Assembly: GCA_017469945.1 (NCBI GenBank)
Contig: JAFUFI010000017.1
Coordinates: 1 to 62,089, forward strand
DNA length: 62,089 nt
From: Lachnospiraceae bacterium
Lineage (GTDB): Bacteria > Bacillota > Clostridia > Lachnospirales > Lachnospiraceae
Reading direction: 5' to 3'
In this document: in pieces, positions 53,281-60,481 of the stretch
How the letters are laid out: the number at the start of each line of letters is the position of its first letter
How positions within the stretch are numbered: position 1 is the first letter of the stretch
Notes under the pieces: model-generated
The model's database searches: none
What the model saw: only the letters and a program-made list of their open reading frames with translations
What the model was told of the DNA's origin: nothing
Position numbers and translations under genes: made by a program

Positions 53281-54069
53281 TCAACTTATAAGGCCGTAGT
53301 GAACAAGAGCTTTATAGAGCCCGTCGTTCTCCAAAGTATCGGTTACATATTCTCCCGCTTTCATCGCAAGCTCCGAGCCGCCTCCCATGCAGATGCCGTG
53401 CCCTGCTCTTTCAAGCATATCAAGATCGTTATTGCTGTCACCGATGGCATAGGTATCGGACAGAGAAAGTCCCAGTTTATCACAAACCATCTCTATACCA
53501 TCTCCCTTGGACGAACCTTTGGGTATAAATTCATAAATAACGCCGTCGGCATGTCTTATAGGATCGACAAATGAAAATATTTCCTTCCCGATAGTTTCAA
53601 TATCAGTCTCGGGAAAAACATCTGCGGAAAACTTGTTTATTTCTTCGCTTCCATCGTACTCGCCGGTAAGTTTCGCTCTGTCTCCAAGCTTATTGAAAAG
53701 ATAATCTACGTAAGGATCCTTCTCAAATCCAACCGGGGAAATATAATGATACTCCGGTCCTTCCAAAACTATCGGCATATCGCACTTATCTGCGATATCA
53801 ATTATCCTTCTTACTTCATCCTCCGAAAGACACTTATTGTAGAGTACCTTCCCGTCAAGCTCAATATAGTTTCCGCAGGCAGCTACTATACCGTCAAATC
53901 CGATTTCTAAAAGAGAGTCGTCAAGTATATTGCTCTTGGCTCTTCCGGTGTTTATAAAAGCTAAGTGTCCGTTCTCGCGAAGTTGTTTTATCGCCTTTTT
54001 TGTACTCTCAGGAATACGTAATTTCTCATCCCAAAGAGTACCGTCTATATCAAAAAATACTGCTTTCAT
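53281..54069 (-). CDS. Cof-type HAD phosphatase
   Basis: A 262-residue hydrolase of HAD subfamily IIB. Motif I is AVFFDIDGTLWDE (3-15) with the nucleophile Asp, motif II is FINTGRAKS (about 43), motif III Lys is in PKGSSKGDGI (about 190), and motif IV is AIGDSNNDLDML (about 213). The C2 cap lies between motifs II and III. Members dephosphorylate sugar phosphates, PLP or flavin precursors. The ATG at 54069 follows AAAGG by ten bases and starts just two residues before motif I; the upstream TTG is less likely. It follows truB and is probably separate from it. Confidence 0.88.
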   Translation of the reverse strand: MKAVFFDIDGTLWDEKLRIPESTKKAIKQLRENGHLAFINTGRAKSNILDDSLLEIGFDGIVAACGNYIELDGKVLYNKCLSEDEVRRIIDIADKCDMPIVLEGPEYHYISPVGFEKDPYVDYLFNKLGDRAKLTGEYDGSEEINKFSADVFPETDIETIGKEIFSFVDPIRHADGVIYEFIPKGSSKGDGIEMVCDKLGLSLSDTYAIGDSNNDLDMLERAGHGICMGGGSELAMKAGEYVTDTLENDGLYKALVHYGLIS

Positions 54070-54136
54070 TTTAAGATTACCTTTGATCTGCAATTCAATT
54101 CTTTAATCTTATATTATTTATTATATAATCTTTATA

Positions 54137-55090
54137 TCATAAAAACATCTTTTCCGGCTTATACAAACCATCTTCATGTTTCTTATAAATACCTGCAAAA
54201 GTCATATCCGGGCGGTATACCCTGACGCATGTTTGCACATTTATCGTATTTTGCTCTTTGGAATCCGGATTTTGGTTTACATAATCCTCTATTCCGACCA
54301 ATTCCGAAGTTGTAAGGACGTTACCGTTTTCCAGTCTGTAAAGTGCCTCTTCTGAAACTTTCATCTTTGGATAATCCGGAAAAAGGCCATCCACAGGTCT
54401 TACGATTTCTCCAAGCTTTCCTTCATCCTTTAGACTTTGTATCTGCGGCAAGGTAAGAGCCTCTTCCTTTCCGAAGATTCCGACCCGCGTTCTCTCGAGA
54501 CTTTGCATACAGCCATATACGCCAAGCTTCTCTCCGATATCGTTGCAAAGAGTCCTGATATAAGTTCCCTTGGAACAATGAACCCGCATCTTAACTACAG
54601 GCAGCTCTATCTCAAGGACCTCTATCTCATGAACCGTAATCTTTCTTGGCTTTCTTTCAACCTCTACGCCTTTTCTTGCAAGGTCGCAGAGCTTCTGCCC
54701 GTTAACCTTAAGCGCCGAGTACATAGGCGGGATCTGCTCTATATCACCTATAAAGCTATTAATAGCTTCCTTTACCCTATCCTCGGAAAGGAGTTCCAAA
54801 TCCGTCTCAGAGGCTTTATTAACCACCTCTCCCGTAGTATCCTGGGTATCGGTACACATTCCCAGTAAAAGCTCTGCCACATACTCCTTGTCATGGTCCA
54901 TAAGGAGCTCAACAACCTTTGTCCCGTTCCCCAGGCATATAGGCAGTACTCCAACCGCGTCAGGATCAAGAGTTCCGGTATGTCCGATCTTCTTCTGGCC
55001 GAATATCCCTCGCAGCTTCGCTACTACGTCGAAGGAAGTAAAACCCTTTTCTTTATATACACTTACGATTCCGTTGTAATTATTTGCCAT
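54137..55090 (-). CDS. truB: tRNA pseudouridine-55 synthase
   Basis: A 317-residue pseudouridine synthase. The catalytic Asp is in KIGHTGTLDPDAVGVLPICLG (about 35-55), with VNGQKLCDLARKGVEVERKPR (about 130-150) and CSKGTYIRTLCNDIGEKLG (about 178) matching the family. A C-terminal extension after about 240 holds a PUA-like part. It isomerises U55 in the T-loop of tRNAs. In most Firmicutes truB is followed at once by ribF; here ribF is upstream and 4.4 kb away, with the accessory genes between. Confidence 0.93.
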   Translation of the reverse strand: MANNYNGIVSVYKEKGFTSFDVVAKLRGIFGQKKIGHTGTLDPDAVGVLPICLGNGTKVVELLMDHDKEYVAELLLGMCTDTQDTTGEVVNKASETDLELLSEDRVKEAINSFIGDIEQIPPMYSALKVNGQKLCDLARKGVEVERKPRKITVHEIEVLEIELPVVKMRVHCSKGTYIRTLCNDIGEKLGVYGCMQSLERTRVGIFGKEEALTLPQIQSLKDEGKLGEIVRPVDGLFPDYPKMKVSEEALYRLENGNVLTTSELVGIEDYVNQNPDSKEQNTINVQTCVRVYRPDMTFAGIYKKHEDGLYKPEKMFL

Positions 55091-55154
55091 AAATAAATCC
55101 AGTCTGTTTAAACTAAAAACCGCTTTAAATTATAAAGTCCCCCGCGCCTTTACG

Positions 55155-55796
55155 TCAACCTTCGATTAATTCTTCCGGCCTGCATTCCAAGACATTTGCC
55201 AGGGATACAACAGTCTCTGCAGAGGCCTTGCTTACACTTTTTGCCCCTGTCTCATACTGCTGCAATGTCCTTAAGTTTACTCCCGAGGCTTTAGAAAGCT
55301 CGGCTTGTGTCATCCCGATCCGTTTTCTGTACTCCTGCAGCCTGCTGATCTCTGATTTTTTCCTAAACAAACAATTAAGTTCCTCCACAGCCCTTTCTTC
55401 AGAGGCCGTATGCAGGGCAGGATACAACCGCAACAGATCCTCTGCCGTTATCCTTGACAGAATCTGTGCAAATGTATATCCCGATTCCCATTGAAACATA
55501 GCAAGAATGTATCCGGCCCAGTAGTACTCCCCTACTTCGTACTTAACCAAAGGGTCAGGCCATTTTTTCTTTACGATACCGATTTTCTCCGCCATATTCA
55601 TATAAAGTTCCGTACCGGACATACCGCTTACAACTGCAGGATCCCCCTTTCCGAACCTGTCTGCATAGCCGCTTATGACAAAGTACTTGAGAGTTCTATC
55701 CAGATCCGTTCCGCATGCATCATGCGCATATTCCGTCATCTCTCCAAGATTCTTCATCGCATCGTCAAGATATATCTGTCTATAGGCGCAGCTCAT
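55155..55796 (-). CDS. HTH protein partner of DUF3990 (putative antitoxin/autorepressor)
   Basis: A 213-residue protein. The C-terminal part (about 148-213) is an XRE/Cro HTH: IGMTQAELSKASGVNLRTLQQYETG and then VVSLANVLECRPEELI. The N-terminal 140 residues are of unknown family; they contain KYFVISGYADRF and EYYWAGYILAMFQWESG. It overlaps the DUF3990 gene by 17 bases, after AAGGAG. In such pairs the second protein commonly neutralises the first and represses the operon, and two palindromes at the promoter (56461-56505) fit an XRE repressor. The antitoxin role is inference. Confidence 0.8.
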   Translation of the reverse strand: MSCAYRQIYLDDAMKNLGEMTEYAHDACGTDLDRTLKYFVISGYADRFGKGDPAVVSGMSGTELYMNMAEKIGIVKKKWPDPLVKYEVGEYYWAGYILAMFQWESGYTFAQILSRITAEDLLRLYPALHTASEERAVEELNCLFRKKSEISRLQEYRKRIGMTQAELSKASGVNLRTLQQYETGAKSVSKASAETVVSLANVLECRPEELIEG

Positions 55797-56439
55797 CCAG
55801 CCCCATCTCCTTTCCTAAGATATCCCTTACAAATATCCCGTCAAAAGCATCCTCTTCCAATAACTTATAATATGAATCTCTGGCTTTGAAGTCCCTGACA
55901 ATTCTCTTTGGATAATATATTTCTCCATTTACAATGCCGGAATCTACAAAATTCAGCTGTTTAAATGCCTTTTTACTCTGAATAAAGACTTGAATCCCAA
56001 GATTTCCGAGTTTCATAGCTCCTGATAGTTGCTGTAACGATATAGTATTTGATAAAAACGCCCTGGCAAACGAAAAATATGAGTCATCTGCTCTATATCC
56101 AATAATCACATCGTAATCCGAGGTATCTATACCATAATGCGACATTATATATTCAGCTGACCTTTTTTCAACAGGACTGGCATACTTGACCTTACGATTC
56201 TTAAGCAGCACTGCTAGCCAGCTTACAACATTAGCGTCATCTAGCCTTAGGGTTTTTAACCCATCCATATCCAGCTGATAAGTATTTACAAATCCGCCAT
56301 TACCATCCAGGCAAGCCCACTCTTTAGCCAGCTCAATATTCTCTGTGCAATAAAAACCCTGCCCATAATCATTTGATGTCTTACCATAGCCATATAAAGG
56401 CTCCTCAACTATTCTATTTGAGCCATGATACAATATCAT
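55780..56439 (-). CDS. DUF3990 protein (ADP-ribosyltransferase-like, putative toxin)
   Basis: A 219-residue protein that I recognise as DUF3990. It begins MILYHGSNRIVEEPLYGYG and continues with DYGQGFYCTENIELAKEWA (about 26), which matches the opening His and the Gly-x-Gly-Phe-Tyr-x-Thr motif of the ADP-ribosyltransferase fold (His-Tyr-Glu type). A loop with DVIIGYRADDSYF (about 113) and a C-terminal strand follow. As I recall, the family falls in the ART clan; activity is unproven. It is the first gene of the pair with the HTH protein and is controlled by a promoter with two palindromes. An ART toxin that modifies a cell target is the likely role. Confidence 0.78.
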   Translation of the reverse strand: MILYHGSNRIVEEPLYGYGKTSNDYGQGFYCTENIELAKEWACLDGNGGFVNTYQLDMDGLKTLRLDDANVVSWLAVLLKNRKVKYASPVEKRSAEYIMSHYGIDTSDYDVIIGYRADDSYFSFARAFLSNTISLQQLSGAMKLGNLGIQVFIQSKKAFKQLNFVDSGIVNGEIYYPKRIVRDFKARDSYYKLLEEDAFDGIFVRDILGKEMGLDELRL

Positions 56440-56460
56440 ACTTACTTCCGCCCTTCTTTA

Positions 56461-56476
56461 TACTTCTCTGGAAGTA
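56461..56476. promoter_or_regulatory. Operator-like palindrome 1 of the DUF3990 promoter
   Basis: TACTTC, TCTG and GAAGTA form a perfect 6-bp inverted repeat with a 4-base spacer. It covers the expected transcription start of the DUF3990 gene. The same half-sites with the same spacing recur at 56486-56505, with centres 27 bases apart. Confidence 0.75.
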
Positions 56477-56483
56477 CATTTGT

Positions 56484-56513
56484 ATTATACTTCCAAAGAA
56501 GTATAGAATACAA
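56484..56513 (-). promoter_or_regulatory. DUF3990 promoter with operator-like palindrome 2
   Basis: On the minus strand TTGTAT (56513-56508) and a perfect TATAAT (56489-56484) are 18 bases apart. TATACTTCCAAAGAAGTATA (56486-56505), a perfect 8-bp inverted repeat with a 4-base spacer, fills the space between them. Together with palindrome 1 it would let an XRE dimer block the promoter in two places. Confidence 0.78.
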
Positions 56514-56517
56514 CAGA

Positions 56518-56564
56518 AAAGAGCCTTAAACAGCATTTTATTTTTCATCTGTTTAGAGCTCTTT
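56518..56564 (-). terminator. Terminator after the solute-binding lipoprotein gene
   Basis: On the minus strand AAAGAGC-TC-TAAACAG and CTGTTTA-AG-GCTCTTT form a 14-bp interrupted stem around a 15-base loop, followed by TTCTGTTG. It lies 46 bases after the lipoprotein stop and just upstream of the DUF3990 promoter. Confidence 0.6.
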
Positions 56565-56609
56565 AATATGATTCCTATTTACGTCTTCACTTACAGCTCA
56601 AGTGCTGCA

Positions 56610-58454
56610 TCACTTTTCATCCAAATAGACTTGTACTCTGCTGTCTATTATTTTGGCGGTTTCTTCGGCGCTTTTATCTCCCGCTAAAAATGCCCCCATT
56701 TCCTCTTCGATAATTTCAGCAATCTTGTTTGTTTCCGGTCTGACAGGCACAGAATTATCTATAATTCTTTTCAACGTTTCAATTTCTTCCTCAGACATCT
56801 TTTCAGGCAAAATTGTGACTACACCATCACTTCCCTGAATCGGATTCGAAACATATGTTGTTCCGTTTGCATCGGCTTCAACATAGGCATTATCATTATA
56901 AAGATTAAACGCCTCGATCTGCTTCTCTAAAATATCCCATCTCAGAGGAATAGAAAACATCAAACCATGGCTTTCTTTTAATTCATATTCATACAAGCAT
57001 TCCTGGCCTTCATAAGAAATAAGCCAAGATAGGAAATCCTTGGCTGCCTCAACATTATCCGAAGATGAATTGATTCCCAGCATGCTGCCGGAAATAACAT
57101 ACGAAATCGCATTTCCATCCGACGGGAAGCCAATATAATAAGGGTTACCGGAAAAATAAGCCGAATTAGTTTTAATTTCATAGCAATCCATTCTATAACT
57201 CATCTTACAGGCTGCTTTCCCTGCCAGGATTGCTTTTCTTATACCGGCTCCGTACTTCTCATCTTCACTCACTCCATACTCTTTTGAAAAATACAGCAAC
57301 CTGATAAAATCTTTATCGGAAAAGTTGCATTTACGCCCTTCATAATCAATAAATTTGTTATCATCAGAATTGTATATACCGAAGTACAAAACTATATCTT
57401 CAGCCGTTAAATCCGCTACATACCTGTAATCTGATTGTTCAATCAGATCCATAAACTGAGATAGCGAATAAGAACTGCCTTTATTCAAAGAATCAGACGT
57501 AACCATCGTATGTATGGAAGCCGCATACGGGACACCATAATATTTGTTATTTATCTTGCTCGTTTCAAATACTGATTCTATATAATTATCATCACCCACT
57601 TTAACTATTGAATCAAGGCAAACCAGCGCGCCGCTTGTGGCAAATGGTTCCGGATCAATATAATTTAAGCTAATAATATCCGGACCATTTCCGGTTGAGA
57701 TATCTACAGATAATTTATCAAGGAAATTGTCATAACCGTTGGATAAATCCGGCCTGATCCATATTATCCTATACTCGCTATTACTTCTGTTGTATTTTAA
57801 TACAGCTCGGTAAAGCATAGGATCAAACCCGGCAAGAATACTGAGTTCCTTTTTTCTTTTATCAGTACTGCTTTTGTTTTTATCGATCTTTATAAGGGTT
57901 GGCTCACCGTCGCAGATTCCATATATTGCGAATCCTCCGCTTTTTATACAGATAGCTTTATATAAATCATCAAAAATATAGTCTATATCCGAAAATGAAA
58001 CTTTATAGATATCTATTCCATCAAATATAAACGCTTCTTCCCTATTTGCAACACAGTATTTATTATCTGTTGTGATTGAAAATACAAAATCAGAATTTAG
58101 ATTAATATCAGAAGGGATATCTATATATTCATAGTTAAGGTTAAGTACATCAGCATAAAAGAAAGCACCATTCTCTACACCATAGACATACATGTTACCA
58201 AGTTCATCAGAAGTAACTCCTTTAACACTTCCGGAAAGCTTTTCCTCTATAGTTTGGTCCCAATCTATAACTAAATCGGTATCCTGTATATCTTGAAGAT
58301 CACTAACATAACATGAATATTTACTTGAAATATCCGCTGCATCCCCTCCATCGCCCACGGGATTACTCTGCCCGCAGCCGAGAGTTTCAAAAAAAAACAA
58401 ACCTAAAATGAGACAAACTATCCACTTTTTATATTTTTTAATGTTATTTTTCAT
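56610..58454 (-). CDS. Orphan extracellular solute-binding-like lipoprotein with extra N-terminal domain
   Basis: A 614-residue lipoprotein: the signal ends in FFETLGCGQSN, giving a lipid-bearing Cys near 27. Residues about 30-205 are beta-rich with recurring Tyr/Asp strands and look like a propeller or sensor domain. Residues about 210-600 resemble a type-1 (sugar) ABC solute-binding protein: NGPDIISLNYIDPEPFATSGALVCLDSI (a region, about 260-287), NNKYYGVPYAASIHTMV (about 310) and AAKDFLSWLISYEGQECLYE (about 485). No permease or ATPase is nearby. Its coding region is visibly AT-rich. It may capture a sugar for a transporter elsewhere or act as a surface sensor. Confidence 0.78.
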   Translation of the reverse strand: MKNNIKKYKKWIVCLILGLFFFETLGCGQSNPVGDGGDAADISSKYSCYVSDLQDIQDTDLVIDWDQTIEEKLSGSVKGVTSDELGNMYVYGVENGAFFYADVLNLNYEYIDIPSDINLNSDFVFSITTDNKYCVANREEAFIFDGIDIYKVSFSDIDYIFDDLYKAICIKSGGFAIYGICDGEPTLIKIDKNKSSTDKRKKELSILAGFDPMLYRAVLKYNRSNSEYRIIWIRPDLSNGYDNFLDKLSVDISTGNGPDIISLNYIDPEPFATSGALVCLDSIVKVGDDNYIESVFETSKINNKYYGVPYAASIHTMVTSDSLNKGSSYSLSQFMDLIEQSDYRYVADLTAEDIVLYFGIYNSDDNKFIDYEGRKCNFSDKDFIRLLYFSKEYGVSEDEKYGAGIRKAILAGKAACKMSYRMDCYEIKTNSAYFSGNPYYIGFPSDGNAISYVISGSMLGINSSSDNVEAAKDFLSWLISYEGQECLYEYELKESHGLMFSIPLRWDILEKQIEAFNLYNDNAYVEADANGTTYVSNPIQGSDGVVTILPEKMSEEEIETLKRIIDNSVPVRPETNKIAEIIEEEMGAFLAGDKSAEETAKIIDSRVQVYLDEK

Positions 58455-58587
58455 TGAAAGAATTCGGAATTATCCCATAAATAAAAGTTATTATTACTAA
58501 ATATGGATGGAGAAAATCAAAAAATATCGAATTATTCTATCTCTAAAAATATGTACCATAAGTGTAATTAAAAATCTTCAACTGTTG

Positions 58588-58929
58588 TCAGTGCCTATCC
58601 TCTTCTTTCAATTGCTCCAAAAGATCCGGAATATCGTACTTCAGTGTTTCAAACACTATGTTCAGATCAACACTGCCGTAATCATGCACAATACGATTTC
58701 TAAGTCCAATAAGCTCATTCCAAGGTAGTCTACTCGCGGTTTGCTTGTATTCATCAGACAATTTCTTTGCATTCTCTGAAATCTGAATCATCCTAAACAT
58801 CATAGAATCAAGCAAAATCTCATTATCATTTAGTTCTTGTGCATCCACATCTTTCATATGAGCGATTATAAATGAAATATCCGTTTTAATCTTGTCCAAA
58901 TAATAATTATCGTTTTTGGTATTATCCAT
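58588..58929 (-). CDS. hepT: HepT-like HEPN ribonuclease toxin (DUF86)
   Basis: A 113-residue all-helical protein. The active-site motif Rx4HxY is present as LRNRIVHDYGSVD (about 80): Arg, four residues, His, Asp, Tyr. It should be an RNase that is silenced by its nucleotidyltransferase partner. I start at the ATG at 58929 (Met-Asp-Asn-Thr-Lys-Asn), which matches the usual HepT beginning; a Met five codons upstream touches the AAAGG site directly. Whichever start is real, it overlaps the end of the MNT gene. Confidence 0.87.
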   Translation of the reverse strand: MDNTKNDNYYLDKIKTDISFIIAHMKDVDAQELNDNEILLDSMMFRMIQISENAKKLSDEYKQTASRLPWNELIGLRNRIVHDYGSVDLNIVFETLKYDIPDLLEQLKEEDRH

Positions 58930-59395
58930 ATATCTTAATACCATCCTTTAAAATCTCATCTGTGAGCTCTAGGTTTTCCTTGAGCTGCTCAAGGCTTAAT
59001 GCATCAACTTTTTTATGAAGCGCAGTCCTGAGTTTTTCAACCATACCATAAAACTTCAGCCCTTTAACATCCGATGAAATAAGCAAATCTACATCGCTGG
59101 TTTCTACCGCCTTACCCTTGGCGTAGGAGCCAAACAAAATACAATAATGAACAGGATACTCTGAAAAAACGTCCTGACATTTTTCTTTTATAAAATCTGG
59201 TTCCAGAATACCGTGCTCTTCGTCAATACGATTAATGTCACTTAGCCTATCGATGATGTAATTATATTTAATAGTGCCAACTTTATCTGAATCATTTTCA
59301 TAGGATTTATAAGATCTCAAAGAAATACCGAGAATATCGGCAGCCTGCCGCTGAGTCAGTTTTTTTTCTGTTCTTAATTCTTTAATCGTACCCAT
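58922..59395 (-). CDS. mntA: HTH-MNT fusion: nucleotidyltransferase antitoxin with own DNA-binding domain
   Basis: A 157-residue protein. Residues 1-60 are an XRE-type HTH (ELRTEKKLTQRQAADILGISLRSYKSYEN). Residues about 70-157 are a minimal nucleotidyltransferase: ILFGSYAKGKAVETSDVDLLI has the intact GSx10DxD metal site. In characterised HEPN/MNT pairs the MNT protein adds AMP to a Tyr of the HEPN toxin and so blocks its RNase activity. The fused HTH suggests direct autoregulation. A GTGCAAAT-type inverted repeat lies upstream. GGAGGT lies about six bases before the ATG. Confidence 0.88.
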   Translation of the reverse strand: MGTIKELRTEKKLTQRQAADILGISLRSYKSYENDSDKVGTIKYNYIIDRLSDINRIDEEHGILEPDFIKEKCQDVFSEYPVHYCILFGSYAKGKAVETSDVDLLISSDVKGLKFYGMVEKLRTALHKKVDALSLEQLKENLELTDEILKDGIKIYG

Positions 59396-59425
59396 ATTGC
59401 ACCTCCGTTATTATAAGGATGCAAC

Positions 59426-59457
59426 ATTTGCACCATATTGTCAATAGAAGTGCAAAT
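59426..59457. promoter_or_regulatory. Operator-like inverted repeat upstream of the MNT-HEPN pair
   Basis: ATTTGCAC (59426-59433) and GTGCAAAT (59450-59457) are perfect inverted copies 16 bases apart. A TTGACA (minus strand, 59444-59439) lies between them. A further TTGCAC (59397-59402) overlaps the ribosome site. TATAAT at 59415-59410 is 23 bases from TTGACA, too far for a normal promoter, so the -10 is unclear. Confidence 0.65.
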
Positions 59458-59461
59458 ATTT

Positions 59462-60364
59462 TCAGTACCTTTCAATATCTCTCTGCAGCTGTGCTTTCAA
59501 TGCGTCAAGGCTCTCAAACTTCGTTTCGGGGCGTCTGAATGCGCTAAGTTCTACCGTAGCTTCCTCGCCATACAGATCTCCGTCAAAATCGTAAAGATAA
59601 GTTTCTACACTGGGTCTTACTTCTCCACCCACAGTCGGCTTGCACCCAACGTTACTGATGGAACGATAAACCTTTTCTTTAACCTCAGTCTTTCCGGCAT
59701 ACACCCCAAAAGGAGGAAGAAGCTTATTTTCATCCGGATAAATATTTATAGTAGGGAAACCAAGGGTATGTCCTATGTGATTTCCTTTGACAACAGTCCC
59801 CGTTACAGAATAAGGTGCGCCCAGAAGGCTTTCCGCCTTTTCCATATTGCCGGCAGCAATGCACTCTCTGACTAAAGATGAAGATATTTCATCTCCATCA
59901 GGCGTCTTTACTTTATCGATAAGCTTAAAATCATAATCATACTCAGAGGCCATAGCCTTTAATAGCGCCGCATTGCCCTCTCCTCTTCTTCCAAAGGAAA
60001 GGTCCGTACCCGCCACGATGAACTTCGTATTAAGCTGTCCTACGAGGTAATCCACAATAAATGTACTCGGCGGTGTAGCCGCAGTCTCAAGAGTCATAGG
60101 AAACTCAACCAAAAAGTCGACGCCCATTCTCTCGAAGATGCGATGCTTCTCCTCATTGGTAGTAAGCACATGTGCATCTCCTCCAAAAAGAACTGAAGGC
60201 GGGGGATCAAATGTAAAAACGCATGCTGCAAGGCCGCGCTTCTTAGCCTGTAAAACCTCGTCAAGAAGCCTTCTGTGGCCTAAGTGAACTCCGTCAAACT
60301 TTCCGATTGCAACTGCGGTCTCACGCTCTATATAAAATTCAGATGTATCTGCGATTATTTCCAT
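59462..60364 (-). CDS. ribF: Bifunctional riboflavin kinase / FAD synthetase
   Basis: A 300-residue enzyme. The N-terminal nucleotidylyltransferase has AIGKFDGVHLGHRRLL (about 18-33, HxGH motif) and AGTDLSFGRRGEGNAALL (about 122). The C-terminal flavokinase has GNHIGHTLGFPTINIYP (about 190) and VGCKPTVGGEVRPSVETY (about 240). It makes FMN from riboflavin and ATP and then FAD. The start ATG at 60364 follows AAAGAAG; the longer form would add ten hydrophobic residues and has no site. A strong terminator lies upstream, so it has its own promoter. Confidence 0.93.
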   Translation of the reverse strand: MEIIADTSEFYIERETAVAIGKFDGVHLGHRRLLDEVLQAKKRGLAACVFTFDPPPSVLFGGDAHVLTTNEEKHRIFERMGVDFLVEFPMTLETAATPPSTFIVDYLVGQLNTKFIVAGTDLSFGRRGEGNAALLKAMASEYDYDFKLIDKVKTPDGDEISSSLVRECIAAGNMEKAESLLGAPYSVTGTVVKGNHIGHTLGFPTINIYPDENKLLPPFGVYAGKTEVKEKVYRSISNVGCKPTVGGEVRPSVETYLYDFDGDLYGEEATVELSAFRRPETKFESLDALKAQLQRDIERY

Positions 60365-60387
60365 ACTTCTTTGCACTCTAAATAAAA

Positions 60388-60440
60388 AAATCACACAAAA
60401 TATAACAATTAGTACGCCATTGTTATATTATATGTGATTT
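60388..60440 (-). terminator. Strong terminator after the LuxR-type gene
   Basis: On the minus strand AAATCACA and AATATAACAAT pair with ATTGTTATATT and TGTGATTT around a 9-base loop, with one small internal loop, followed by TTTTATTT. It begins about 40 bases after the LuxR-type stop and ends that transcript. Confidence 0.82.
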
Positions 60441-60481
60441 ACTGCTTTTTGCAATAGCTTAAAGAAACGCAAGTATTGGGT

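Noticed and set aside
58455..58587. Small gene between the lipoprotein and hepT
   Set aside because: The plus-strand frame starting at 58507 runs into the HepT gene and has no ribosome site; the gap is AT-rich and shows nothing convincing.
59410..59444. TTGACA and TATAAT upstream of the MNT gene as one promoter
   Set aside because: The spacing is 23 bases and a start after that TATAAT would fall inside the ribosome site.
54137..60364. Claim that a classic truB-ribF operon was split by an insertion
   Set aside because: ribF is upstream of truB on the same strand, the reverse of the usual order, so a simple insertion does not explain it. No flanking direct repeats or integrase were seen.
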